From assembly GCA_021828105.1 (NCBI GenBank), contig JAKATG010000004.1, positions 1 through 64,000 on the forward strand: 64,000 nt of DNA, read 5' to 3'. Shown here piece by piece: positions 34,564 through 44,100 of the stretch. This stretch comes from Taklimakanibacter sp021828105 (GTDB taxonomy: Bacteria > Pseudomonadota > Alphaproteobacteria > Rhizobiales > Aestuariivirgaceae). The position numbers and the translations under genes were made by a program. The notes under the pieces are model-generated. The model had not been told where the DNA came from. It searched no databases and worked only from the letters and a program-made list of their open reading frames with translations. Positions within the stretch are counted from its first letter, which is position 1, and each line of letters starts with the position of its first letter.

Positions 34564-36138
34564 CTAGTTCACGCTGTTGGGTAGCTCGCGCTCGCGCCGG
34601 GCGATGAAATCGCGCAACGCCTCGTCCACCGCCTCGTCGAGCTTCGGCTCTTCATATTGGCCGAGCATGGCGCGGGCCTTGTCGCGGCCCCGCTCATCGT
34701 GATCCTTGGCCCCTTCCGCCGACCATTGCTCGAACGAGTTGAAATCCATGAGGCTCGGCATGAAGAAGGCGCTCTCGAAATGCTCGAGCGTATGCTGGGT
34801 GCCGAGGAAATGGCCGGCCGGACCCACTTCGCGCACCGCCTGCATGGCGTCCTTGAAATCGCTGAAGTCGAGGCCCTGGCCGTATTTGTACCAGCCCGCG
34901 AGCTGCTCGGTGTCGGTGACGAATTTCGAATAGCCGGCGCACAGGCCGGCCTCGAGCCAGCCCGCCACGTGCCAGATGTAATTGGCGCCCGACAGGATCG
35001 CCGCATGCATCAGCATGTTCGCCTCATAGCCCGCTTGCGCATCATTGATCTTGGAGCCGACATGGAAGCCCGAGGTTCGCCAGGGCAGTTTGTATTTCCG
35101 CGCCAGCGCCCCCATCAGATACATCATTTGCGCCGCCTCCGGCGTGCCCCCCATGGGGGCTCCGGATTTCATGTCGACGGTCACCATGAACTGACCATAG
35201 ATCTGCGGGCTTCCCGGCCGCACCAGTTGCGTGAAGGCAAGGCCCGCCAGCGCCTCGGCGTTGACTTGCGCGACGGCACCCACGGCCGACGCCGAGGTCG
35301 AGGCGCCGCACAGCGCGAAGGGGGCGAGGATGCAGGGCTGGTTATGCGCCGCATAGACCTTCAGCGCATCGAGCATGGTCGCATCCCAGACAAGCGGCGA
35401 ATTGCAGTTGGTGATCGAGACGACGACGGTGTTGTCGCGCACGAAATCGTCACCGAACACGATGCCCGCCATCTTCATCACGTCCTCGGCCCGTTCCTTC
35501 GCCGTGACGATGCCCATGAACGGCTTGTCGGAATATTTGAGCGCCGAATGGATGATGTGCAGATGCCGCTTCGGCACCGCAATCTCCATCGGCTCGCAGA
35601 TGATCGAGCTCGAGGAATGGAGGGTGGGCGACATATAGGCGAGCTTGTGGAAGTTGTTGAGATCGGCGAGCGAGCCGTAGCGGCGCTGATTGTCGAGATC
35701 GCGCACATAGGGCGCGCCATACATCGGCACGAACACCGAATTCTTGCCGCCGATGGTCACCGAGCGCTCCGGATTGCGCGCATGCTGGACGAATTCGGAC
35801 GGGATCTGGCCGACGAGCTGCATCAGAAGCGCGCGGTCGATATGGACGCGGGTGTTGTCGACCTTGGCGCCGGCCTTCTTCCACAGGTCGATGGCCTGGG
35901 CGTCGCGGAACTCGCAGCCGACCTCCTCCAGGATCTTGAGCGACTCCTCGTGGATGAGCTCGACCGCCTCGTCCGGCACGATCTCATAGACGGGGATGTT
36001 GCGGGTCAGGGCCGGGAAGGACGGAACCGCCTTGGCGCGCAAGGTGCGCCGGCCCTCGCGGCCGCCGGCGCGGCGGCCATGGGCCGAGACCTGCTTGGAC
36101 AATTCATGCGTGTCGATGGCGGGGCGGGTGTTTTCCAT
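34564..36138 (-). CDS. Trimethylamine methyltransferase (MttB) superfamily protein, non-pyrrolysine type
   Basis: 524 residues, full length. Blocks of the MttB superfamily: IHEESLKILEEVGCEF, FVPMYGAPYVRDLDNQRRYG, ITNCNSPLVWDATML, TSGFHVGSKINDAQAGYEAN. There is no in-frame TAG, so it is of the MtgB/glycine-betaine-like class that moves a methyl group from a quaternary amine to a corrinoid protein. No corrinoid protein or MtgA-like gene lies in the window. It sits beside a LuxR-type regulator and a polyamine-type ABC transporter, which suggests uptake and demethylation of a quaternary amine. Confidence 0.9.
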   Translation of the reverse strand: MENTRPAIDTHELSKQVSAHGRRAGGREGRRTLRAKAVPSFPALTRNIPVYEIVPDEAVELIHEESLKILEEVGCEFRDAQAIDLWKKAGAKVDNTRVHIDRALLMQLVGQIPSEFVQHARNPERSVTIGGKNSVFVPMYGAPYVRDLDNQRRYGSLADLNNFHKLAYMSPTLHSSSSIICEPMEIAVPKRHLHIIHSALKYSDKPFMGIVTAKERAEDVMKMAGIVFGDDFVRDNTVVVSITNCNSPLVWDATMLDALKVYAAHNQPCILAPFALCGASTSASAVGAVAQVNAEALAGLAFTQLVRPGSPQIYGQFMVTVDMKSGAPMGGTPEAAQMMYLMGALARKYKLPWRTSGFHVGSKINDAQAGYEANMLMHAAILSGANYIWHVAGWLEAGLCAGYSKFVTDTEQLAGWYKYGQGLDFSDFKDAMQAVREVGPAGHFLGTQHTLEHFESAFFMPSLMDFNSFEQWSAEGAKDHDERGRDKARAMLGQYEEPKLDEAVDEALRDFIARRERELPNSVN

Positions 36139-36196
36139 GGGCTCAAGCCTAATGCCCGTTGGCGCGATGGAAAAGCGCTCAAGCGACGGGACTGGT

Positions 36197-37036
36197 TCAG
36201 TTCCCGCCCTCCGCCCCCAGATTGCTGGAGATCGAGGCGACGAAACGGGAGAAGAGCTCGCCCTGCGATGAGATGCCGAGTTTCATATAGATGTTCTTGC
36301 GGTGGATGCGCACCGTGCCGGTGGCAATGCCGAGCTGCTTGCCGATGGCGTCCGAGGAATTGCCCTTGAGCACCAATTCGACGATCTCGGCTTCCCGGGC
36401 CGTGAGCTTGCCTGCGCCGAAGCGATGGAAGGCCGAAGCCAGGATCTGCTCGCTCGCCTCGACCGGACGGGGCTGGCCCTGGCCGGAAAACCGGCTTTCG
36501 ATGTCCCTCCAATGCTGCACCGACAAAGCGGTAACGAGCGGCGCCACCAAGCCAAGCCTTTTGCGCTCCCTGAGCGCGAAGGGCGGCAGCTTGGCGGCAT
36601 CGCGCATCAGCGAGACGACGACGCGCGTCTCGACCCCGATGGGGACGAAGAAGGCGATCTCTTCCGAGAGCCCGGTCTGCACATAATAGGACTGGAAATA
36701 CTGGCTCTGCGGGAACCGATCCGGCGCCAGGTCGGCGACGCGGTGGGGTCCCGCTCCCCAGGCCTGAGGATCGGCGATGAAGAGGGGATCGAGCAGATAG
36801 GGGCCGTCCTGATAATCATCGACGAAGACCCGCCGCTTGCCGGCCGGGAAGTTGTCGAAGAGATCGATGGGCCGGGCGCCGCCGCAATAGGCGAAGATCA
36901 CCGAATAATCGAAAGGCGCCACATGCCCCAGAGCCGCGACGAGTGCTGCGGCGAAATCCGCCGTGCCGATGGCTTCGATCGCAAGGGCGAATGCGTCGTT
37001 CCAGGCTTTGTCGCCGATCGCGGCGGGATGCTTCAT
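36197..37036 (-). CDS. LuxR-family (solo) transcriptional regulator
   Basis: 279 residues from ATG at 37036 (GAGAG ahead). The N-terminal about 200 residues form a sensor domain of no family I can name; the C-terminal 60 residues are a LuxR helix-turn-helix (LTAREAEIVELVLKGNSSDA then GIATGTVRIHRKNIYMKLG). It lies 58 bases upstream of mttB on the same strand and is divergent from the polyamine-type transporter, so it probably controls both. Confidence 0.88.
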   Translation of the reverse strand: MKHPAAIGDKAWNDAFALAIEAIGTADFAAALVAALGHVAPFDYSVIFAYCGGARPIDLFDNFPAGKRRVFVDDYQDGPYLLDPLFIADPQAWGAGPHRVADLAPDRFPQSQYFQSYYVQTGLSEEIAFFVPIGVETRVVVSLMRDAAKLPPFALRERKRLGLVAPLVTALSVQHWRDIESRFSGQGQPRPVEASEQILASAFHRFGAGKLTAREAEIVELVLKGNSSDAIGKQLGIATGTVRIHRKNIYMKLGISSQGELFSRFVASISSNLGAEGGN

Positions 37037-37045
37037 CCGGCTCTC

Positions 37046-37061
37046 TATCCCATTTAGGATA
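37046..37061. promoter_or_regulatory. Inverted repeat in the LuxR/ABC divergent region
   Basis: TATCC-CATTTA-GGATA, perfect 5-base arms, 10 bases before the LuxR-type start. A second TGGGATA copy occurs near 37102-37108. It is a candidate operator for the LuxR-type regulator. Confidence 0.35.
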
Positions 37062-37296
37062 TATACAGTTAGGCTCTCTACTGCGATCATTTTACCGTTT
37101 GTGGGATATAACACCAGGGCTCGATGCCAATCCGCTTGTCCCCACCGCGAAAGTTAACGCACGACGCCCTTATCGTGGTCAGCCGAAGCGCTCTGTCTTT
37201 TTGGTTTTGCGCATCGGCTTGTCCGAAAACCGCACGCACTTTTCGGGCCGATGCTCTAGAGTCCGCCCATCCGGCACGGGCGCATCGAGTGTGAGA

Positions 37297-38421
37297 ATGC
37301 GGGCTGAGACCGCCATTCCCGATATTTCCTTTCGCGGCGTGACGAAGCGCTACGGCGCGGTCCTGGCCGTCGACAAGGTCGATCTCGATCTGCCCAAAGG
37401 GTCTTTCGTCTCGCTGCTCGGTCCTTCCGGATGCGGCAAGACGACATGCCTGCGCATGATGGCGGGCTTCGAGCAGCCGAGCGAGGGCCAGGTCTTCATT
37501 CGCGGCGACAATGTCACCGGCGTTCCCGCCTACAGGCGCCCGGTCAACATGGTGTTCCAGCATTATGCGCTGTTCCCGCATCTCGATGTTGCCGACAATG
37601 TTTCTTACGGCCTGCGCCAGCGGTCGCCGAAGCCGCCGCGAGACGAGATCGCCAAGGCGGTGGACGAGGCTTTGGCGATGGTCAGGCTTTCGGGCTATGG
37701 CGCGCGCCGTACATGGGAATTGTCGGGCGGCCAGCAGCAGCGCGTCGCTCTGGCGCGCGCGCTGATCAACCGGCCGGCAGTGCTGCTCCTCGATGAGCCC
37801 CTGGCGGCGCTCGACCGCAAGCTCAGGCACGACATGCAGATCGAATTGCAGAATCTGCAGCGCAATGTCGGCATTACGTTTCTCCTGGTGACCCATGACC
37901 AGGAGGAGGCGCTGTCGATGTCGGATCGCGTCTGCATCATGAGGGATGGACGCCTCGTCCAGGTCGGGACGCCGCGCGAGCTCTATGACGAGCCGGTCAA
38001 CAGCTATGTGGCGGATTTCGTCGGCAAGTCGAATTTCTTTTCCGGCACTGCGGGCCGGGCGCGCGAGGGCCTGATCGACGTCACTTTGGTCGATGGCCTG
38101 AAGGCCTCGGGCCGCGCCTCGAAATCGACCGCGCGGCCTGATGAGGGCGCGAGCGTGCTGGTGAGCGTGCGCCCCGAGCAGATCCGGCTCGCTGCGAAGA
38201 CGGGTGATCTTCCGAACGGCGTCGCCTTCCGCGCCGAGGTGCAGGTGCTCAACCGCATCTTTCTCGGCGAGCAGACCGAATATCTCGTGGTGCATGACCG
38301 GCTGGGCGAGTTCATGGTCAGGAGCCCGCGCCAGGGCAATGCGCCGACCGCTTTCGAGATCGGCGACAAGGTGGCGGTCGGCTGGCCACCCGATGCCGCC
38401 CTTATACTGAGCAAAGAATGA
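37297..38421 (+). CDS. ABC transporter ATP-binding protein, PotA-like
   Basis: 374 residues from ATG at 37297; a longer upstream frame is not conserved. Walker A LGPSGCGKTT, signature LSGGQQQRVALARAL, Walker B VLLLDEPLAALD, and a C-terminal TOBE domain (about 285-370). This is the PotA/PotG ATPase type of spermidine/putrescine and opine importers. First gene of a four-gene operon. Confidence 0.93.
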   Translation: MRAETAIPDISFRGVTKRYGAVLAVDKVDLDLPKGSFVSLLGPSGCGKTTCLRMMAGFEQPSEGQVFIRGDNVTGVPAYRRPVNMVFQHYALFPHLDVADNVSYGLRQRSPKPPRDEIAKAVDEALAMVRLSGYGARRTWELSGGQQQRVALARALINRPAVLLLDEPLAALDRKLRHDMQIELQNLQRNVGITFLLVTHDQEEALSMSDRVCIMRDGRLVQVGTPRELYDEPVNSYVADFVGKSNFFSGTAGRAREGLIDVTLVDGLKASGRASKSTARPDEGASVLVSVRPEQIRLAAKTGDLPNGVAFRAEVQVLNRIFLGEQTEYLVVHDRLGEFMVRSPRQGNAPTAFEIGDKVAVGWPPDAALILSKE

Positions 38422-38454
38422 ATTAACGGCCCAGGGAAACAACAGGAGGAAACA

Positions 38455-39603
38455 ATGAAGGACAATGACAGCATCACGCCGCAGAAATTCCTGGAGGAAT
38501 TGCGGCGCTACCAGAAGGGCTCGGTCACCCGCCGGCATTTTCTGGGCGTGACCGGCCTCGGCGTCGCCACGGCCGTATTGAGCCAGGCAGTTCCGGGCTT
38601 GAGGCCGCGCAAGGCCTATGCCGCGCTCTCGGGCACCGTCAACCTTACCACCTGGCCCAACTATCACAATCAGGCAAATCTCGACGAATTCGCCAAAAAG
38701 ACCGGCGTCACCGTCAATATGAACGTGTTCGGCTCGAATGAGGAGATGCTGGCCAAGCTGCAGGCGGGCTCGACCGGCTGGGACGTCTTCGTGCCGACCA
38801 ACTATACGATCAGCACCTATAAGAGCCTAGACCTCATCGAGCCGCTCGATCTCAAGCTTCTGCCCAATTACGACGCGGCCTCTCAGGATCAGCGCTTCAC
38901 CTCGGAAGGCACGATCGACGGCACGGTCTATGCGGTGCCGAAGGATTGGGGCACTACGGGCTTCGTCATCAACACCAAGAACGTGACGCAGAAGCCCACG
39001 AGCTGGAAGGAGTTCTGGGAGCTGACGAAGGGGCCGCTCACCGGCCGCGTGATGGTGCATGATTATCAGCTCACCACCATCGGCAACGCGCTCAAATATT
39101 TCGGCTATTCATTCAATTCGAATGACGAGAAGGAGCTCGCCCAGGCCGAGAAGCTGATGCTCGAGGCGAAGCCGCATCTCTTCGCCATCAATTCAGACTA
39201 CCAGCCCTCGATGCGCAATGGCGATGCCTGGATGTCGGTATGCTGGACCGGTGATGCGACGCAGCTGCACCGCGACCTGCCAGAGATGGAATATGTGATC
39301 GGCAAGGAAGGCGGCGAGATCTGGACGGATTATTTCGCCATTCCCAAGGGCGCGCCGAACAAGGAAGCGGCCTATGCGCTGATCGACTGGCTGGTGACGC
39401 CCGAGATCAACGCCAAGGAAGTCCAGGCGCATGGCTATCCATCGACCGATGCGCGCACCAACAAGCTGGTGCCCAAGGAGATGCTGGACAACCCGATCCT
39501 CTATCCGGCCCAGGATCTCCTGACCAATCTCGAATTCGGCGCCGCGGCGACGCTGACCAATCCGCTGCGCGCCGAGATCATGGCCCGCTTCAAGGCGGCA
39601 TGA
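38455..39603 (+). CDS. Spermidine/putrescine-type substrate-binding protein (PotD/PotF-like)
   Basis: 382 residues. Tat signal RRHFLGVTGLGVATAVL precedes a PotD-like fold: LTTWPNYHNQANLDEFAKKT, GWDVFVPTNYTISTY, DGTVYAVPKDWGTTGFV and a WTDYFAIPKGAPNKEAAY end. Shine-Dalgarno AGGAGG before ATG at 38455. The ligand may be a polyamine or, given neighbouring mttB, a quaternary amine. Confidence 0.93.
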   Translation: MKDNDSITPQKFLEELRRYQKGSVTRRHFLGVTGLGVATAVLSQAVPGLRPRKAYAALSGTVNLTTWPNYHNQANLDEFAKKTGVTVNMNVFGSNEEMLAKLQAGSTGWDVFVPTNYTISTYKSLDLIEPLDLKLLPNYDAASQDQRFTSEGTIDGTVYAVPKDWGTTGFVINTKNVTQKPTSWKEFWELTKGPLTGRVMVHDYQLTTIGNALKYFGYSFNSNDEKELAQAEKLMLEAKPHLFAINSDYQPSMRNGDAWMSVCWTGDATQLHRDLPEMEYVIGKEGGEIWTDYFAIPKGAPNKEAAYALIDWLVTPEINAKEVQAHGYPSTDARTNKLVPKEMLDNPILYPAQDLLTNLEFGAAATLTNPLRAEIMARFKAA

Positions 39604-39627
39604 CCTGTCGATGAGGAGTGCATGCTT

Positions 39628-39659
39628 CTTACCCTCCCCCTTCGCGGGGCGAGGGTAAG
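39628..39659. repeat. Small palindromic (REP-like) repeat between binding-protein and permease genes
   Basis: CTTACCCTC and GAGGGTAAG flank a GC-rich centre (CCCCTTCGCGGGGC) that pairs further. It lies in the 80-base gap after the binding-protein gene and may act as an mRNA-stabilising element or partial terminator. Confidence 0.5.
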
Positions 39660-39685
39660 AGGGCTGCTTCGCATCACAAGTGATT

Positions 39686-40555
39686 ATGCCGTCTCTCTCG
39701 CCCGCATCCCGATCGAAGGCCGTCACCGCATTGCTGGTGGCGCCGGCCGGCCTGTTCTTTTTCTTCCTGCTGATCCTGCCGCTCGTCGTCGTCATCATCT
39801 ATTCCTTCGGCGCCCGCGCCGAGGCCGGCGGCTATGCGCCGGCCTTCACCCTCGAGAACTATGCCAATCTCCCGGCGCGCGGCCGCGTCTTCTTCAACAC
39901 CCTGACGCTCGCCCCTCTCGGCACCTTGCTCACCGCGCTCTTCGCCTATCCGCTGGCTTACTTCCTGGCGGTGAAGGCGAATGAGAGGCTGCGCACCTTG
40001 CTGCTCGTCCTGGTGATCGTGCCGTTCTGGACCAGCCAGCTGCTGCGTTACTATGCCTGGATCATGATCCTGGGGGCCAAGGGAATACCGAGCTGGCTGA
40101 GCTTCATCGGGATCGCCGATGTCCGCATCCTCAACACGCCGACCGCCGTGCTCATCGGCGCCGTCTATGGCTTCCTGCCGCTGATGATCCTGCCGATCTA
40201 TGTCAGCCTCGAGAAGCTCGACAAGCGGCTGCTCGAGGCGTCCGCCGATCTCGGCGCCGATGCGCGCCGCACCTTCTGGCAGGTGACATTGCCGCTGTCG
40301 CTGCCCGGCGTCGCCACCGGCTCCATGCTGGTCTTCATCCTGCTGATGGGTGAATACATCCTTCCGCAGTTCTTAGGCGGCGGCAAAGTGTTCTTCATCG
40401 GCAATGCGCTGGTCGATCTCTTCCTGCAATCGCGCAACTGGCCCTTCGGTGCTGCCGTCTCGACGGCCATGGTCGCCATCATGTTCGTGACCATCGCGCT
40501 TTACATGCGCTTCGTCCTGAACCGCGGCGACGTGCGCCGCGCCGCCTTGGTGTAA
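39686..40555 (+). CDS. ABC transporter permease, PotB-like
   Basis: About 289 residues with six membrane segments and the EAA loop LEASADLGADARRTFWQVTLP. An upstream in-frame GTG at 39680 is an alternative start. It forms the channel with the next permease, which starts 3 bases after its stop. Confidence 0.92.
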   Translation: MPSLSPASRSKAVTALLVAPAGLFFFFLLILPLVVVIIYSFGARAEAGGYAPAFTLENYANLPARGRVFFNTLTLAPLGTLLTALFAYPLAYFLAVKANERLRTLLLVLVIVPFWTSQLLRYYAWIMILGAKGIPSWLSFIGIADVRILNTPTAVLIGAVYGFLPLMILPIYVSLEKLDKRLLEASADLGADARRTFWQVTLPLSLPGVATGSMLVFILLMGEYILPQFLGGGKVFFIGNALVDLFLQSRNWPFGAAVSTAMVAIMFVTIALYMRFVLNRGDVRRAALV

Positions 40556-40558
40556 CCC

Positions 40559-41359
40559 ATGCGCCTCTATGCGGCCCTCATCTATGTCTTCCTCTACGCG
40601 CCGATCGCGCTCATCGTCGTCTTTTCCTTCAATGCCGGGCACTATGCGATGGACTGGCAGGGCTTTTCCATCGAATGGTACGGCAAGGCCTTCAGCAATC
40701 CGATCCTGATCAAGTCCCTGGTTTCGAGCTTGATCGTCGCCGGCTCGACATCCGTCATCGCGACCGTGGTCGGCACGCTCTGCGCCTTGGGACTCGAGCG
40801 CATGACGGGCTGGCTTCGGCAGCTCTTCGACGCTCTCATCTATATCGCCATCATGGTGCCGGGCGTGGTGATCGGCATAGCGACGCTGATCGCCTTCGTC
40901 ACCTTGTTCGACACCGTCAATCCGGCGCTCGAGGCTATAGGCATCGCCCGGCTGCAGATGGGCCTGTGGACGGTGATCGCGGCGCATGTGCTGTTCAACC
41001 TGGCGGTGGTCGTGCTCATCATCAGGGCGCGCCTTGCCGGCATGGACCGGAGCCTGGTCGAGGCCTCCGAGGATCTTTATGCGACGCCCTTGGCCACATT
41101 CCGGCAAGTGGTGCTGCCGGCGCTGATGCCCTCCATCCTGGCCGGTCTTCTGTTGTCCTTCACCTTCTCCTTCGAGGACTTCATCATCACCTTCTTCGTC
41201 GCCGGGCCCAACACCACCTTGCCGATCTATATGTATTCCTCGATCAGGCGAGGCGTCACGCCCGAGATCAACGCCATCGGCACGGCGGTGCTCCTGACGT
41301 CGCTGGCGCTCCTGATACTGGCGCAGTTCCTGCTGCGCACCAGGACGAGTTCCAAATAG
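40559..41359 (+). CDS. ABC transporter permease, PotC-like
   Basis: 266 residues with six membrane helices. The family start YVFLYAPIALIVVFSFNAG and the EAA loop VEASEDLYATPLATFRQVVLP are plain. It closes the PotABCD-type operon (37297-41359). Confidence 0.93.
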   Translation: MRLYAALIYVFLYAPIALIVVFSFNAGHYAMDWQGFSIEWYGKAFSNPILIKSLVSSLIVAGSTSVIATVVGTLCALGLERMTGWLRQLFDALIYIAIMVPGVVIGIATLIAFVTLFDTVNPALEAIGIARLQMGLWTVIAAHVLFNLAVVVLIIRARLAGMDRSLVEASEDLYATPLATFRQVVLPALMPSILAGLLLSFTFSFEDFIITFFVAGPNTTLPIYMYSSIRRGVTPEINAIGTAVLLTSLALLILAQFLLRTRTSSK

Positions 41360-41587
41360 GGAACAGCCCGCGCGCACGTATCGGCGCTGAAACATACAAT
41401 TTGACTTTTATGGGGGTCTTTTTTCATTAGTATTCAAAGAGATGATGGTTGGAAATTGCGGCGACTTTCTCCCCGAAATACCGGAGGGGTGAAATAACTA
41501 CATATCTTGTTAAGCCGCCTTCCGTAGAATCCTGTATAGTGCACGGGACTTCACGGGGGTGAGGTTTGGAAGTGGTTGGGACGGACC

Positions 41588-42412
41588 ATGAACCAGCATG
41601 ACCCTGAAATTTCCGCTGCCGCGGCAGTGGGTGATCTCAACGATGTCGCATCGGCGCCCGGCCGGAATCACGGCGGCATCCAATCAGTCGATATCGGCAT
41701 GACGGTGCTGCGGGCCCTGGCGCAGGCCAAGGGCCCCATGTCGCTCAAGGAAATCGGCGCCGCTTGCGCCATGGCGCCCAGCAAGGCGCATCGCTATCTG
41801 CACAGCCTGGTGGCGGGCGGCCTGGTGGCGCAGCAGCGGCGATCGGGCAAATACGATCTCGGCATGTTCGCCTTGCGTCTTGGCGCCTCCGCCATTCGCC
41901 GCATCGATGTCGTCAACCGCGTCAGCGATCATCTCGAAGATCTCGTGGACCAGTTGCAGATGCCGGCCCATATCGCGATATGGACTCATGAGGGACCGAT
42001 CGCGGTGCGCTGGCAGCGCACGCCGAGCTCCCTGATCTCGCCCGATGTGCTGGGCTCGGTGTTTCCGCTCTTGCGCTCGGCGACCGGCAATGTCTTTCTG
42101 AGCCATCTGCCGGAGCGCATGACGCATTCCCTGGTCGCGGCCGAGATCCAGAAGGAAAGCGAGCTCGAGAATCCGATCGATGTCGACGTCGCGGAGATCA
42201 CCCGCAAGGTGCGTGAGCAGGGCTATGCCATGGCGGTCGGCACTTTCGTGCCGCATTATGTCGGTCTCGCAGCGCCGGTGATCAATTGGGACGACGAGAT
42301 CTGTGCTGCCGTGACGATCGTCGCGCGCACCGCCCGCGATCCCCAGCAGCGTCTCGCCGCAGCCGCCCACCTCAGGACCTTCTGCAAGAACATGTCGGCT
42401 GCCACCCGCTGA
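41588..42412 (+). CDS. IclR-family transcriptional regulator
   Basis: 274 residues from ATG at 41588. N-terminal winged helix (QSVDIGMTVLRALAQAKGPM; ACAMAPSKAHRYLHSLVAGG) and a C-terminal IclR effector domain (about 105-270) with SATGNVFLSHLPE. It lies 228 bases downstream of the transporter and ends convergently with tadG. It may regulate use of the imported amine, but no target site was identified. Confidence 0.9.
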   Translation: MNQHDPEISAAAAVGDLNDVASAPGRNHGGIQSVDIGMTVLRALAQAKGPMSLKEIGAACAMAPSKAHRYLHSLVAGGLVAQQRRSGKYDLGMFALRLGASAIRRIDVVNRVSDHLEDLVDQLQMPAHIAIWTHEGPIAVRWQRTPSSLISPDVLGSVFPLLRSATGNVFLSHLPERMTHSLVAAEIQKESELENPIDVDVAEITRKVREQGYAMAVGTFVPHYVGLAAPVINWDDEICAAVTIVARTARDPQQRLAAAAHLRTFCKNMSAATR

Positions 42413-42429
42413 AGCGGGCAGCGCGAGGC

Positions 42430-44100
42430 TCACTGGACCACGACGGCGGTCTTGCAGCGCACGCCATGCACGGTGACGTCGGCCTCGCCGAGCCTGATGC
42501 CAAGCGTCGTCAAGGCGGTGTAGACGATCTTGTCGAGCACCGGGGTCACCGGCGCGATCAATGTGCGCACCAGCGCCTTGAATTGGCCGCTGAGCAAGCC
42601 GAGCAGGTCGAGCGTGAGCACTTCGGCGCTGAGATCGAGATTGTCGACCAGCGATGTCACGAGCGACTGGGTATAGGTCTGCGTCACCGCCGTCTTATAG
42701 GTGTGATTGGAGATATCGGAAGCGCTGAACACGAGGTTTTCCTCGGTCATATTGCCGACCTCGACATGGGCGCTGCCGCTGATGCGAACGAGGTTGAGGG
42801 CGTTGACCATGTTGGCGGGGTTGACCTGCGGCGTGTCATGGACGGCGGTGAAATTCGTGACCTCGCCGATCCAGGCATTGAGGATGCCGGGACGCGTCGC
42901 GACGGTGACCGAGTTATTGGCGGGGGTGAGGCCGCAAGTGATCTGGGAAAGCCTTCCTTCGGCATAGGCCACGTCGATGAAGATCGGCAGCTTGATCGAG
43001 ACGCCGGCGAGAAGGCCCGTGCCGCCGACCTCGGCCAGGATCTTGAGCCGGGTCTGGGCGGTGCGCACGAAGGCGCCCTGTTCGCCGACCGTGATCCAGG
43101 ACGTGCCTTGCGGCGGCTCGCCGATCACCAGGCTGAGCTCGGTCTTGGTGAGCCCCGGTATGGTGGCGCCGAGATTGACATCGACCTGATGATCGCCGTC
43201 GGAAACGAGCGCCAGCGCATTGACCATTTGCAAAGCGTTCACCGCGGCAGCGAGGCCATATTGCGTCGACGTGCCGATCTGGGCGTTGGCCGCCTTGCCG
43301 ATGTCGAGCATGCGGCTCAAGTCGACAGGCGTCGAGCTGGAGATGGCTTCCGCGAGGTCCTGCAACGCCGTGGCGGCGTCGAACTCGCTTTCCGAGCGCG
43401 CCGTGCTCGCCATGGCGGTCAGGATATTGCCGGCGGTGACGTCCGCATCGAGGACCTGCTGGTAGGTGCCGGCCTCGATATCGGCCTCGACGGCCAGTTC
43501 GTCGAGGAATTTGAGGAGATCGATGTCGGCCTCGGCGAGCGAACGATAGTCCATGACTTGCAATTCGACCTCGCTGCCCAGCATCTGGCCCAGTATCGCA
43601 TTGATGACGCCGCCCTCGAGCGACAGCAGCCGCGATCCGATCGAGAAAGCGGCTTCCGCCGGCCGGCTGGCGATGGCGGAAGCAGCGACTTCGACGTTCT
43701 GGCTGCGGAAGATGCGCGCGAAATAAATGGGCGAGGGTGCTTTTGCCTGCACGCGCGCGGCATTGATGGGCTGGCCATTGACGACGAAACGCTGAGCCAG
43801 GGTCTTCGCCGGATCGGGGTCGTAATGGCCCATCTCGACCGTCATGGCGTTGAGCGTCCAGCCGCCATTGTCGGTGAAGGTGGAGCGCGCCGCCTGGGTG
43901 GCATTGGCCGTGTTGCTGGCCGCGGCGAGTGCGGCGAGATCGGTCGCTCCTTGCAGGCGGCGGCCGTCAAAGTGGATGGAGCCGACATCGACGGCGATGG
44001 CTGCGAAGCCGATCATCACGACCATCACCAGGGCGGAAATGACCGCGACTGAGCCGTGCTCTGACCGCGAGAGCGATCTGAGTTTACGCGGTAAGATCAT
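42430..44100 (-). CDS. TadG-like pilus assembly protein
   Basis: 556 residues. The N-terminus has the TadE/TadG-type membrane helix (GSVAVISALVMVVMIGFAAIAVDVG) after a short basic tail, then a large extracytoplasmic region starting RRLQGATDLAALAAA, the Flp-type TadG-like N-terminal block. The rest is rich in Val/Ala/Ser/Asn and low in charge. TadG-like proteins are minor pseudopilins or assembly factors of tight-adherence pili. Its ATG follows the tadE stop codon directly. No other tad genes are present in the window. Confidence 0.85.
   Translation of the reverse strand: MILPRKLRSLSRSEHGSVAVISALVMVVMIGFAAIAVDVGSIHFDGRRLQGATDLAALAAASNTANATQAARSTFTDNGGWTLNAMTVEMGHYDPDPAKTLAQRFVVNGQPINAARVQAKAPSPIYFARIFRSQNVEVAASAIASRPAEAAFSIGSRLLSLEGGVINAILGQMLGSEVELQVMDYRSLAEADIDLLKFLDELAVEADIEAGTYQQVLDADVTAGNILTAMASTARSESEFDAATALQDLAEAISSSTPVDLSRMLDIGKAANAQIGTSTQYGLAAAVNALQMVNALALVSDGDHQVDVNLGATIPGLTKTELSLVIGEPPQGTSWITVGEQGAFVRTAQTRLKILAEVGGTGLLAGVSIKLPIFIDVAYAEGRLSQITCGLTPANNSVTVATRPGILNAWIGEVTNFTAVHDTPQVNPANMVNALNLVRISGSAHVEVGNMTEENLVFSASDISNHTYKTAVTQTYTQSLVTSLVDNLDLSAEVLTLDLLGLLSGQFKALVRTLIAPVTPVLDKIVYTALTTLGIRLGEADVTVHGVRCKTAVVVQ

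Noticed and set aside
34564..36138. Pyrrolysine-type MttB
   Set aside because: No in-frame TAG codon inside the gene; it belongs to the non-pyrrolysine branch.
42286..44052. 588-codon plus-strand frame opposite tadG
   Set aside because: Overlaps IclR end and the whole of tadG; composition of a shadow frame.
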